64,000 bases of DNA from contig NZ_RSFW01000007.1 in NCBI RefSeq assembly GCF_003937825.1, positions 1-64,000 of the forward strand. The letters are read 5' to 3'. The notes below the pieces were generated by a model, which saw only the letters and a list, made by a program, of their open reading frames with translations, was not told the DNA's origin and did no database searches. The stretch's first letter is position 1. Every line of letters begins with the position of its first letter. The DNA comes from Mesobacillus subterraneus (GTDB taxonomy: Bacteria; Bacillota; Bacilli; Bacillales; Cytobacillaceae). Made by a program: the position numbers and the translations under genes. Shown here one piece after another: positions 50,329 through 58,282 of the stretch.

Positions 50329-50877
50329 ATGAAAAAGAGTTTAGTCGGGCTACTCTCCTGCACCTTGGTATTGTTAACAGCATGTACACAATCTGCGGGA
50401 AGTGAAATTGAACTGAAAGAGGAAAATCGCAGATTAACGGAAGAGGTGAATGAATTAAAGAAGAGTGTGGGGGAACTGAACGGCAAAATCGATCAGTTCG
50501 AACAGGAAAAAGAAAAATTCGTCTATTTTAGCAATCTATCAAGGGATTTTGTATATGCACATAAAACAGGGGACCGGGAGGCTTTGCGCCAGCTGCTTTC
50601 GGATAACCTCGTGCTTGAAGAAAGAGATGGAAAATTGTATGTAGAGGTAGAAGGTGTCGAGTGGTTGCTGTTCGATTACACCGAGAAAGGAAGTTTGGAT
50701 GATTGGGTCCTGCAGGGGTTTGAGTTCAACAGTGAAACGAATACATACAGTGTGTTCATCCGGGAGTTTTATTCTGACGCGAATGGTGAACCCGTAAGTC
50801 CTCCTACCTTCCTGAATTTAGTGTTTGAGCATCAAAATGACGTATGGAAAATCGTTAGTCTGGGATTTGATGTGTAA
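50329..50877 (+). CDS. Lipoprotein with coiled coil, unknown
   Basis: A 182-residue lipoprotein: signal with lipobox LLTAC (Cys near residue 19), coiled coil (about 25-65) and a C-terminal globular domain of NTF2-like appearance (FVYAHKTGDREALRQLLSDNLVLEE ... NDVWKIVSLGF). CGAGGAGG before the ATG. Function unknown. Confidence 0.7.
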   Translation: MKKSLVGLLSCTLVLLTACTQSAGSEIELKEENRRLTEEVNELKKSVGELNGKIDQFEQEKEKFVYFSNLSRDFVYAHKTGDREALRQLLSDNLVLEERDGKLYVEVEGVEWLLFDYTEKGSLDDWVLQGFEFNSETNTYSVFIREFYSDANGEPVSPPTFLNLVFEHQNDVWKIVSLGFDV

Positions 50878-50878
50878 A

Positions 50879-50909
50879 AAAGAAGCAAAGGGGGCCCTTT
50901 GCTTCTTTG
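50879..50909. terminator. Bidirectional terminator
   Basis: Stem AAGAAGCAAAGG-type with complement CCTTTGCTTCTT between the convergent lipoprotein and monooxygenase genes. Confidence 0.88.
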
Positions 50910-50913
50910 CGTA

Positions 50914-51210
50914 TTATTTCGTTACAGGTTCAGCATGGAACAACTTTACTTCAGGCGGAGCTGCCATAAACTCTGGTGCCTTCGCTGTAAAAGCACTGAA
51001 ATGATCCGTTTGATTATGGAACTTGACGGCATCCATGTCTTTCCATAGTTCAACCATCGTATAGACCCCAGCTTTTTCGCTATCCTTCATGAGATCGTAA
51101 GAAATATTCTCTTCCTCCGCTCTCGAGGCCTCGATTAATGGTTTAATTTCCTTAAGAAATTCCTGTTCACTTTCCGGCTTCACCTTAAAACCAGCATGAA
51201 TAATGATCAT
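50914..51210 (-). CDS. Antibiotic biosynthesis monooxygenase-domain protein (YgiN-like)
   Basis: A 98-residue ABM-fold protein: MIIIHAGFKVKPESEQEFLKEIKPLIEASRAEEENISYDL, then YTMVELWKDMDAVKFHNQTDHF with the conserved His. YgiN relatives oxidise quinols. AAGGAGGAAT precedes the ATG. It lies downstream of a nitroreductase gene, so both could serve quinone or nitro-compound metabolism. Confidence 0.85.
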   Translation of the reverse strand: MIIIHAGFKVKPESEQEFLKEIKPLIEASRAEEENISYDLMKDSEKAGVYTMVELWKDMDAVKFHNQTDHFSAFTAKAPEFMAAPPEVKLFHAEPVTK

Positions 51211-51228
51211 GATTTATTCCTCCTTTTG

Positions 51229-51347
51229 AAACAGAGGGGCGGTTCTTGTGTTTCAGTAAAGCGATGCGCTTTTGGTAAAAACAGGAGAACCGTCCCTGTG
51301 TTTTTCGTTTGTGAATTTCCAAAAACAGGAGAACCGTCCCCCTGTTT
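51229..51347. repeat. BIME-like locus, three arms with edge iteration
   Basis: Pair 51229-51254 and 51277-51304, and a further arm 51320-51347, followed by an extra CCCCCTGTTTTA edge to 51360 that provides the stop of the nitroreductase gene. Confidence 0.9.
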
Positions 51348-51357
51348 TCCCCCTGTT

Positions 51358-51987
51358 TTACTTCCACTGTGCGATGACATCGACTGGCAGGCGGACGGAT
51401 GGGTAGCCTTGGTCTGCTGCTTTTCCGATGGAGATGAGCATGACTGGGTAGAAGCGTTCTTTGTCCAGGTCGAATGCTTCGGCGATTTGGTCTTTTTCGT
51501 AACCGCCGATTGGGTTGGTGTCATAGCCGTGGGCACGCGCGGCGAGCATGAGCTGCATGGACACGAGTCCTGCGTCGATCAGGAACATTTCTTTTTTCTG
51601 CTCAGGTGTCATGGCTTCCACAAGTCCTTTAATGGAAGGGACCTGCTTGTCTTTTACATCAGCTGGCATGTAGCCTTTTTCCACTGCGGCATTGTAAATG
51701 TCTTCGAGGTACTCCTCGCTCATCATGTCGACGAAAACAGCGATGACAGCAGCCGAAGTAGTCACCTGGCGCTGGTTGAATTTCGCTAAAGGAGCCAGTG
51801 TTTCTTTTCCTTCCGCAGAATCAATCACCACGAAACGCCATGGCTGCAAATTGACGGAAGACGGAGCTAAAGCAGCTGTCTCGAGGATTTGCCCCATTTC
51901 CTCTCTGCTGATTTTTACAGTAGGGTCATAGTTCCGGATCGAACGGCGACCTGTGATAATTTCGTTGAAGTCGTTATGCTTTGTCAT
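51358..51987 (-). CDS. NAD(P)H nitroreductase
   Basis: A 209-residue FMN-dependent nitroreductase: GRRSIRNYDPTVKISREEMGQILETAALAPSSVNLQPWRFVVID at the start and GLVSMQLMLAARAHGYDTNPIGGY in the C-terminal half, with the family's FMN-contact residues. Similar to B. subtilis YodC/YdgI. ATG at 51987 has AAGGAG eight bases upstream. The MarR gene 20 bp upstream is its probable repressor, as with YdgG-YdgI. Confidence 0.9.
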   Translation of the reverse strand: MTKHNDFNEIITGRRSIRNYDPTVKISREEMGQILETAALAPSSVNLQPWRFVVIDSAEGKETLAPLAKFNQRQVTTSAAVIAVFVDMMSEEYLEDIYNAAVEKGYMPADVKDKQVPSIKGLVEAMTPEQKKEMFLIDAGLVSMQLMLAARAHGYDTNPIGGYEKDQIAEAFDLDKERFYPVMLISIGKAADQGYPSVRLPVDVIAQWK

Positions 51988-52006
51988 GTTGTACACTCCT
52001 TTGATG

Positions 52007-52435
52007 TTACATTTCTTCTATATTCTTCTGAAGGCGGGTTAGCAGATCGAGAAGGGCTGACTTCTCTTCTTCTGAAAAATCATTAAGGACACTTGAGATG
52101 AACCGCTGCTTCTCTTCGCAATATGCAGCCACTCGCTGTTTGCCCTCATCGGTCAGCTGGACATAGGTAAAACGGTTATCGTCGGGGTTCTTCCTGCGAA
52201 TGACCATGCCGCTTTCTTCAAGCTGCTTAAGGTGTCTGGTCACCGCCGCATGATCGATATTAACCTTTTTCTGAAGCTCCCTCTGGGTAATCTCCTCAGA
52301 GACAAAAAGCTCGCGCAGGATCTCCAGCCGGGATTGGCTGATGCCCGTGCAGCGCTCAAACTTCGGCATCGCCCTCTTAGTTAACTCGAACATCCGTTGA
52401 ATAATCAATTCCTGATCACGACCGTTTCTCTCCAA
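52007..52435 (-). CDS. MarR family regulator
   Basis: A 142-residue MarR protein: SQSRLEILRELFVSEEITQRELQKKVNIDHAAVTRHLKQLEESGMVIRRKNPDDNRFTYVQLT is the winged helix. TTG start. It forms an apparent operon with the nitroreductase, a pairing seen as ydgG-ydgI in B. subtilis. Two palindromes upstream (52459-52485) are likely operators. One Cys at position 29 (RCTGIS) could be a redox sensor. Confidence 0.85.
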   Translation of the reverse strand: MERNGRDQELIIQRMFELTKRAMPKFERCTGISQSRLEILRELFVSEEITQRELQKKVNIDHAAVTRHLKQLEESGMVIRRKNPDDNRFTYVQLTDEGKQRVAAYCEEKQRFISSVLNDFSEEEKSALLDLLTRLQKNIEEM

Positions 52436-52458
52436 ATGCCATCGCCACCTTCATATAA

Positions 52459-52485
52459 TTGATAGGTCAATTATTGACACGTCAA
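52459..52485 (-). promoter_or_regulatory. Tandem palindromes upstream of marR-nitroreductase
   Basis: TTGATAGGTCAA at 52459-52470 and TTGACACGTCAA at 52474-52485 share TTGA/GTCAA half-sites 15 bp apart. They lie in the promoter region of the MarR gene. Confidence 0.6.
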
Positions 52486-52534
52486 CTAATATAATACGAA
52501 TATACCTTGAAGTCAAAATATGTGCTCGAAGACT

Positions 52535-52664
52535 GAAACAGAGGGACGGTTCTTGTGTTTTAACCATTGCCCAATGGGTCACTATTAAAACAGTAGAACC
52601 GTCCCCGTGTTTTCCCGTTCTCCACCCAGGTTTTCCAAAAACAGGAGAACCGTCCCCGTGTTTC
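52535..52664. repeat. BIME-like locus, three arms
   Basis: Pair 52535-52561 and 52586-52613 around AACCATTGCCCAATGGGTCACTATT, plus an arm 52637-52664 that touches the stop of the YibE/F-like gene. Confidence 0.92.
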
Positions 52665-53418
52665 ACTTCCTGGCCACCAGGTAATAGGCGGTGATCCAGG
52701 AGGTGATGGGGATGACGAGGGTGACTCCGATTCCGGCGCAGAGGATGGTGATCATTTCGGCGCTGAAGATTTTGGAGTTGATGATTTCTCCTGGTGTGTA
52801 GGTGAGGTCTTTGAACCAGATCAGCAGGGCGAGATAGCTGCCGAAGAAGGCGAAGAATAGGGTGTTGGTGCTGGTCCCTAATATATCCCTGCCGATGCTT
52901 AGCCCGGATTTGAACAGTTCCTGCCGGCTGATATCTGGGTTGTGAAAATGGATCTCGCGCATCGGGGAGGAGATGGCAATGGCCGCGTCGGTTATGGCGC
53001 CAATGGTACTCATGATGATCACGGCTGAAGCAATTTTCACAAAGTCCACCCCAATATACAGGGAGAACATCCCCAGCTCCTGTATTTCCTCTTCTCCAAA
53101 GCCCTGAATTCTGGCCTTATCCGTTACGATAAAAATAAAAACAAGCAAGATCACAGTCGAAATCACTGTAGACAAAAACGCTGTCTTCGTCGTCTTGTTC
53201 ACGTCATTGATGTAAAAAAGATTAATGATGCTTATGAAAATACAAGCGATGATCGTCATCGTAATTGGGTTGACGTTTGGGTCGTTCAAGAAAATGATGG
53301 TGATGAAGATAACAGCAAAGTTGAAAAATAAAGCGAAAAAAGACCGTACACCTTTGCCTTTTCCAATAACGGTCATCAAGATAAATAAAATCGCAGCCAA
53401 CACCACTAGAGCATTCAT
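52663..53418 (-). CDS. YibE/F family membrane protein, second of a pair
   Basis: A 251-residue YibE/F-like protein with about seven membrane segments; conserved block STIGAITDAAIAISSPMREI and GRDILGTSTNTLFFAFFGSYL. Overlaps the larger YibE/F gene by four bases (ATGA). Transport substrate unknown. Confidence 0.88.
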   Translation of the reverse strand: MNALVVLAAILFILMTVIGKGKGVRSFFALFFNFAVIFITIIFLNDPNVNPITMTIIACIFISIINLFYINDVNKTTKTAFLSTVISTVILLVFIFIVTDKARIQGFGEEEIQELGMFSLYIGVDFVKIASAVIIMSTIGAITDAAIAISSPMREIHFHNPDISRQELFKSGLSIGRDILGTSTNTLFFAFFGSYLALLIWFKDLTYTPGEIINSKIFSAEMITILCAGIGVTLVIPITSWITAYYLVARK

Positions 53419-54554
53419 AATCCAGCCCTCTTTCTTTTTATGAAAAAGATTGTCACATAAAGACCAATTGGGATGGTCAAAACAATTCCGATCCCGCCCG
53501 CCAACGCCCGCGCCAGTTCGAGAGACAGGTTCATGGATAGAGCAAAGCCTAATGGAGATCCATTTTTAAAATAAAGAATCAGGATGGGAATCGAACCGCT
53601 GATATAGACAAAGAACAGGATGTTCGTCATCGTCCCCATGATGTCCTTCCCGATTTCCATGCCGGATTTGATCAGTGCTTTAACTGGTATTTTGGGATTT
53701 TTTTCAATCATATTGAAAATTGAAGAAGACATGGTGATGGCAATGTCCATGACAGCTCCGAGCGATCCGAGAAACAGGCCGGTGAGGAACACCACCTGGT
53801 ATGGCCGGGTGATAAACTGCAGCTCCTCGTAACGGAGCCCTTTTTCCGTAGTCAGCCAGAGCACCAGCCAGGCGATGAACAACGAAGCGAAAGTGCCCAG
53901 GAGCGTCGCGATAATCGCAGCATACGTTTTTTCATTCAGCCCATTCACGAGCAATAAGGAAATGACCGTAAAAAGGACAACGGCAAAGCTGCTGATCAGC
54001 AGCAGGCTCCAATGAGGGTTGCTCAGATAAATATCGAGAGCATAGGAAAGCAAAATAGCGTTGATTACCAGGCTTATGATTGAGAACAGCCCCTGTTTCC
54101 TGCCGACAATCAATAAGACAAGCACAAACACCCAGGCAACGTACAACAGGTATGTATCGCGTTTGACATCCTGAATCGATCCATGTATATCCCCATTTTC
54201 AGCATTTTCCGAGTCAATGGAAACGAACAGTTCATCGCCAGCCTCGAATTCATGATCGTAGGCTTTAGAAACCGAAAATTCGTTAACAAGATGAATGAGC
54301 CGGCCCTTCTCTTCACCATTTTTTATCTCTGCAATCAACCGCTGAGTAAAAAGAGCATCCTTATGGCCGAATGGATTCTCGGTGGCTGTTTTGTCCACCA
54401 ATTCAGTTTCCAAAACCTTCGCAATCGGACGTTCATACAGGAAATGATTGTGCTGAACAAACACAATGGACGCCACGATAAAAAGGACAAACAGGGATAA
54501 AGAAATAATTCGCTTATAAGACATATTTTTAAAAAGATTAATGAAAGAATTCAA
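53415..54554 (-). CDS. YibE/F family membrane protein, first of a pair
   Basis: A 379-residue protein with an N-terminal membrane segment, an extracytoplasmic beta domain (about 45-130) and about seven further segments. GSLGAVMDIAITMSSSIFNMIEKNP and GKDIMGTMTNILFFVYISGSIP are the family blocks. TTG start with TGGAGG upstream. The two proteins probably form a heteromeric complex. Confidence 0.88.
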   Translation of the reverse strand: MNSFINLFKNMSYKRIISLSLFVLFIVASIVFVQHNHFLYERPIAKVLETELVDKTATENPFGHKDALFTQRLIAEIKNGEEKGRLIHLVNEFSVSKAYDHEFEAGDELFVSIDSENAENGDIHGSIQDVKRDTYLLYVAWVFVLVLLIVGRKQGLFSIISLVINAILLSYALDIYLSNPHWSLLLISSFAVVLFTVISLLLVNGLNEKTYAAIIATLLGTFASLFIAWLVLWLTTEKGLRYEELQFITRPYQVVFLTGLFLGSLGAVMDIAITMSSSIFNMIEKNPKIPVKALIKSGMEIGKDIMGTMTNILFFVYISGSIPILILYFKNGSPLGFALSMNLSLELARALAGGIGIVLTIPIGLYVTIFFIKRKRAGL

Positions 54555-54835
54555 GATTAACCTCCAGTGGAACTAAGGTAAAATCAGGCTGCAGTTGGGA
54601 CAAGGAACGAAGTGTATTCATCAGTATAGTCCTATCCAGGTAAAAGCAGAGCCAAATCCCGCGTTGTCCTCATTTTCTTCTAAAACAAGGTACTAAGATT
54701 CTTAAAAATAAAAAAACACCTTCTATGAGTGAAGATGTACATACCAATACCCCGTGAAATCCCTCCAGTCGTCAAATTCGACCAAAAGGAGAATAATCAA
54801 AGCAATCGTAACAGTTATGATTTTGGTAAGTCAAA

Positions 54836-54925
54836 TAACAGAGGGAAGGTTCTTGTAACAGAGGGACGGTTCTCCTGTTTTTGGAAAAACAGAGGGAAAT
54901 ACAGAGGGACGGTTCTTGTGTTTTT
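54836..54925. repeat. BIME-like locus, degenerate
   Basis: One degenerate arm (about 54836-54858, GGAAGGTTCT), one good arm (54857-54882) and a third (54900-54925) with an extra ACAGAGGG edge. All have the GGTTCT orientation. Confidence 0.85.
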
Positions 54926-55006
54926 TCTTTAGTTTCCTGAAAATTGAAACTATTCAAATGGTCCTTCGTATAATTAAGAAACGCATTCAGCAAGGGGGCG
55001 TGTGAG

Positions 55007-55411
55007 CTGAAGAGGTTTTTGTTTTATTTCGTTTCTACTGTTGTGATTGGATTTGTTTTTTATCTTGGATTGAATTATCAAGTTCGGTTACAGGAAGAAT
55101 CGGCTGCGAATTTTAATATGAAGCTTTTTATCCTATTTACGACTGCATTTCCTATATTTATTGGAGGACTCCTCCGGCTGCCGAAATTAATAATGGAGAT
55201 AGGAGAGGAAAAGCATTGGACTTTTGATTGGATTAAGGCAGGTGCAATTGGAATACCTGCGCTTTATGTAGCGCTGGTTCCGATGATATCGATCGCCTTT
55301 GGGGTCAATCTTTTGTTTGCAAAAGAGTTATGGTTACTCGGGGATTCTACATTATCAACTAGTGCTGGAATCGTGTTCGGTTATATATTATTAGACAGTG
55401 TTAAAAAGTAA
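55007..55411 (+). CDS. Membrane protein, unknown, possible CTG start
   Basis: A protein of about 134 residues with four hydrophobic segments. The best-placed ribosome binding site (AAGGGGGCG) lies seven bases before an in-frame CTG at 55007, giving MKRFLFYFVSTVV; the next candidate, TTG at 55019, is 19 bases away. Family not recognised. Confidence 0.5.
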   Translation: MKRFLFYFVSTVVIGFVFYLGLNYQVRLQEESAANFNMKLFILFTTAFPIFIGGLLRLPKLIMEIGEEKHWTFDWIKAGAIGIPALYVALVPMISIAFGVNLLFAKELWLLGDSTLSTSAGIVFGYILLDSVKK

Positions 55412-55485
55412 ACCCGTGCTGGGGTGCGAAACAGGTGGACCCTGAGGAAGAGAGGGTAGGAACAACCGTCCATATTACGATTTTC

Positions 55486-55526
55486 CAAAATCAGGAGAAC
55501 CGTCCCCCTGTTTCCCCCTGTTTCAA
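55486..55526. repeat. BIME-like arm with duplicated edge
   Basis: Arm 55486-55513 (GGAGAACCGTCCCC) followed by a second CCCCCTGTTT edge. A badly decayed partner may lie at 55429-55475. Confidence 0.85.
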
Positions 55527-55583
55527 CAGCTTGTCATGATTCTTTCACAAGCTTCATACACTCTACCAAAAGGGGGTGTAGTG

Positions 55584-55802
55584 GTGAGCCAGGCTTCTAA
55601 CAGAGTCGATTTTTATTTGAAGGAGAAATGCCTCTTGAGTGCCAACATAAAAAATTGGGAGCATTATATTTCTGCTTTGCGGGCGAGTAATACGGTGACG
55701 ATTTACCGGAAAGAGTATGTGGTGGACAAGATCAATATGGTTCATGATCCTGCGAACATTGTCTTAAAAGTCAACATCGAACCACTTCGGGTTTATACAT
55801 GA
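55584..55802 (+). CDS. Hypothetical protein, 72 residues
   Basis: Soluble protein starting at GTG 55584 with AAAGGGGG seven bases upstream (MSQASNRVDFYLKEKCLLSA). No family recognised. Followed by a repeat locus. Confidence 0.5.
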   Translation: MSQASNRVDFYLKEKCLLSANIKNWEHYISALRASNTVTIYRKEYVVDKINMVHDPANIVLKVNIEPLRVYT

Positions 55803-55844
55803 GTATCCTTCGGGGTACTTTTAATTTTTTCTCTGTAAAAAATT

Positions 55845-55900
55845 AAAACAGGAGAATCGTCCCCGTGTTTCAGGAAACACGAGAACCGTCCCTCTGTTTC
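55845..55900. repeat. BIME-like locus, two arms in tandem
   Basis: Arms 55845-55871 and 55874-55900, same orientation. The right one encodes the end of the TspO-like gene. Confidence 0.9.
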
Positions 55901-56610
55901 AAGAAAACCATCATTATTAGGATTAGTGCGGAGAGTACATAGGAAGCTGTGCTGACTGTCGGGTGGGACGCAGCGTTTTTGATACCGATTCCGATGAAGG
56001 CCCAGATGAAGACAAGGGGATAAATACGGTCTTCATTTTTATTGGTAAAATAAATAGCCAGGAGTGTGGCGATCGAGAGCATGATGAGAGTCCAGGCGAC
56101 GTCTGATAGGTCGAATCCATTCCAGCGGATATACTTCAAGTAATAGCTGATATTGGCAATGGTAGCGACACTGATCCACCCGAGATACACGGAAAAGGGC
56201 AGGAGATCCCAAAAAGTATGCTCCTCATTTTTAATGAGATGATAAAGTCGAATTAAAGTCAGCAGCAAACCAATCATCACAACCACCGTCAGCAGGAAAA
56301 ACTCGTAATGCCATAAAAGAATCCAGGTGGTATTCAGGACTGAGCTCAGCACATACAGCGGCGTAGCCTTCTGGTAGACCGTCAAATTCCTTCTTGAAGC
56401 AGGAAACTGCCGTAACGTCCAAATGAACAATAAAAAATAAATCAATCCCCAGATCCCAAAAACATAACCAGCCGGAGTAAACAACACATCCAGCCTGTTA
56501 GAAATTTCCCCAGTGTTCTGCCCGTTGATCGGCAGAATATTCGCAAGCGCATTGACCAGCACCACAAGCACCGTCGCAACCAGATTCAAAATAAAATGTC
56601 CCATCCCCAT
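55870..56610 (-). CDS. TspO/MBR-related tryptophan-rich sensory protein
   Basis: A 246-residue protein with about seven membrane segments. LFTPAGYVFGIWGLIYFLL and NTTWILLWHYEFF are marks of the tryptophan-rich sensory (TspO-like) group. The last nine residues, KQRDGSRVS, and the stop come from a repeat arm read in frame. The start may be the ATG six bases further in. Ligand unknown. Confidence 0.78.
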   Translation of the reverse strand: MGMGHFILNLVATVLVVLVNALANILPINGQNTGEISNRLDVLFTPAGYVFGIWGLIYFLLFIWTLRQFPASRRNLTVYQKATPLYVLSSVLNTTWILLWHYEFFLLTVVVMIGLLLTLIRLYHLIKNEEHTFWDLLPFSVYLGWISVATIANISYYLKYIRWNGFDLSDVAWTLIMLSIATLLAIYFTNKNEDRIYPLVFIWAFIGIGIKNAASHPTVSTASYVLSALILIMMVFLKQRDGSRVS

Positions 56611-56683
56611 CCCCGCTTTCCTATCAGCACTCTGTTCATACTATTCCACCTCAGACAAGTACATAACCTCAGATAGCACATCG

Positions 56684-56759
56684 AAAACAGAGGGACGGTT
56701 CTACTGTTTTAATCCAGCGATGCAGATTTGTTAAAACAGTAGAACCGTCCCCGTGTTTC
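56684..56759. repeat. Paired BIME-like element
   Basis: Arms 56684-56710 and 56732-56759 around AATCCAGCGATGCAGATTTGTT. CTACTGTTTT and AAAACAGTAG inner edges are perfectly complementary. Confidence 0.93.
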
Positions 56760-56896
56760 AAAAAAAAATCCCCATTTACTAGAAGTTGTCTAGGAATGGG
56801 GATTTTTTATATAGATGGCATTTCTTTTACGGTTGTGGTGGCCGTTGTATAGGAAAATGTGTATTTGCTGACAGGAGATCTGTCTCTCTTCCCGGG

Positions 56897-57199
56897 TTAT
56901 AGGCATTCATTCTCCACGGTGTTGATGAGCTTTTTTAATAGTTCAACCGAATGATCCAGGGTGAGCGAATAATACCGCTGTGTTCCCTTTTGGTCAATTT
57001 CGACTAAGTTGTGCTCACGGAGTATTTTTAAATGATGGGAAATGGCTGGCCGTGACAGGGTTGCGTGCTCTGTGATTTCATTCACGCTTAAGCGTTCATG
57101 CTCAGCTAGCAATAAGATGATATCTTGCCTTGCAGGGTCACTTAAAGCTGTAAAAAGCGGGATACATGATCGGAAAACTTCAATTGCTTTTTCCACCAC
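56897..57199 (-). CDS. ArsR family regulator
   Basis: A 100-residue ArsR/SmtB winged helix: LFTALSDPARQDIILLLAEHERLSVNEITEHATLSRPAISHHLKILREHNLVEIDQKGTQRYYSL. Metal-binding Cys pairs typical of metal sensors are absent (one Cys at 12 and one at 99), so the signal may not be a metal. GTG start with AGGAG eight bases before. It follows the SDR gene on the same strand after 45 bp. Confidence 0.88.
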   Translation of the reverse strand: MVEKAIEVFRSCIPLFTALSDPARQDIILLLAEHERLSVNEITEHATLSRPAISHHLKILREHNLVEIDQKGTQRYYSLTLDHSVELLKKLINTVENECL

Positions 57200-57244
57200 T
57201 GAATGCTCTCCTTTGTTGAGTCGTTACCTTTTATTAAATCGCAG

Positions 57245-58012
57245 TTATGCTTCTTTCGCAACATATTTAGCTATTTTGGCTGCAAGGGACCTTGGAAGGA
57301 ATTTGGCTGCGTATGCACCTGCTTTATTCCCACTCCCAGTTATAACTACGCGTTTGCCAGCCATTGCTGCTTGATAGCCTTGTTTCGCCACTTCGTGTGA
57401 TGACATGGCACCACTGAACATCTTTGATTTTTCAACCTTCGCTACAGAAGCAAAGTTGGTCTTTGTCGCTCCGGGGCATAGGGTGGTGACTGTAACATTC
57501 GTGCCAGCCAGTTCTTCAGCCAGCGCTTCTGAAAAGGATAACACATATGCTTTCGTGGCATAGTAAACGGCCATCATAGGCCCTGGCTGGAAGGCCGCTG
57601 TACTGGCAACATTAAGGATCCTCGAATCAGTAGTGTTTCCTTTCATATCCGGCAAAAAGTAATGAGTTAATTCAGTCAGTGCAGTGATATTCAATTGGAT
57701 CATTTCAGATTGCTTATGGAGATCGAGATCGTCAAAATTGCCCATCAAGCCAAAACCTGCATTGTTCACCAATGTATTGATAGTGATACCTGCTGCTTTT
57801 ACTTCCTCGTATACCTCTTTTGCAGCGTTTGGCTTGCTTAGATCCTTGGTGATCACGGTAACGTTCAAGTGAGGATATTGACTCCTGATATCCTCCAATT
57901 TTGCCTGGTTTCGTGCCACAACAACTAAATCAAAACCATCTTGTGCAAACATGTTTACAAACTCATATCCTAAACCGCTAGTTGCTCCAGTAATTAGTGC
58001 TGTACCTTTCAT
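57245..58012 (-). CDS. SDR family oxidoreductase
   Basis: A 255-residue SDR: TGATSGLGYEFVNMFA, NNAGFGLMGNF, Ser in VASTAAFQPG, YYATK. Members of this DltE/YqjQ-like group have unknown substrates. Promoter with a 20-bp palindrome upstream, and an ArsR gene downstream in the same direction, suggest a regulator-controlled operon. Confidence 0.88.
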   Translation of the reverse strand: MKGTALITGATSGLGYEFVNMFAQDGFDLVVVARNQAKLEDIRSQYPHLNVTVITKDLSKPNAAKEVYEEVKAAGITINTLVNNAGFGLMGNFDDLDLHKQSEMIQLNITALTELTHYFLPDMKGNTTDSRILNVASTAAFQPGPMMAVYYATKAYVLSFSEALAEELAGTNVTVTTLCPGATKTNFASVAKVEKSKMFSGAMSSHEVAKQGYQAAMAGKRVVITGSGNKAGAYAAKFLPRSLAAKIAKYVAKEA

Positions 58013-58038
58013 TGAGTAGTCCTCCTAGATAAGTTTAA

Positions 58039-58087
58039 ATGTTTAAACGTTTAAACATATAATAATATCTTTTCACCTAAACTTCAA
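58039..58087 (-). promoter_or_regulatory. Promoter with 20-bp palindromic operator
   Basis: On the minus strand TTGAAG and TATTAT are 17 bases apart (complements at 58082-58087 and 58059-58064). ATGTTTAAACGTTTAAACAT (58039-58058) is a perfect palindrome lying on the transcription start, the usual position for an ArsR operator. Confidence 0.7.
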
Positions 58088-58189
58088 GTGTTTTATTACA
58101 TCCTGTGATAGTTGAACAGTGGTCTATTCAAGAAAAGTCAGCAAAGAACAAATGTAAGCTGTCCGGTGTAACGGTTTGGAAAAAGGAAG

Positions 58190-58266
58190 AAAAACAGAGG
58201 GACGGTTCTTGTGTTTTAATCCAGCGGTGCAGAATTGTTAAAACAGTAGAACCGTCCCCGTGTTTT
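58190..58266. repeat. Paired BIME-like element
   Basis: Arms 58190-58217 and 58239-58266 around AATCCAGCGGTGCAGAATTGTT, the same spacer type as at 56684. Confidence 0.93.
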
Positions 58267-58282
58267 CATTCTATCCTAGCAC

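Noticed and set aside
54772-54993. Small proteins with repeated words such as NRGTVLLF or GDGSPVF
   Set aside because: Many short frames across 31-60 kb contain these words only because they read through the palindromic repeat arms; no start signals of their own.
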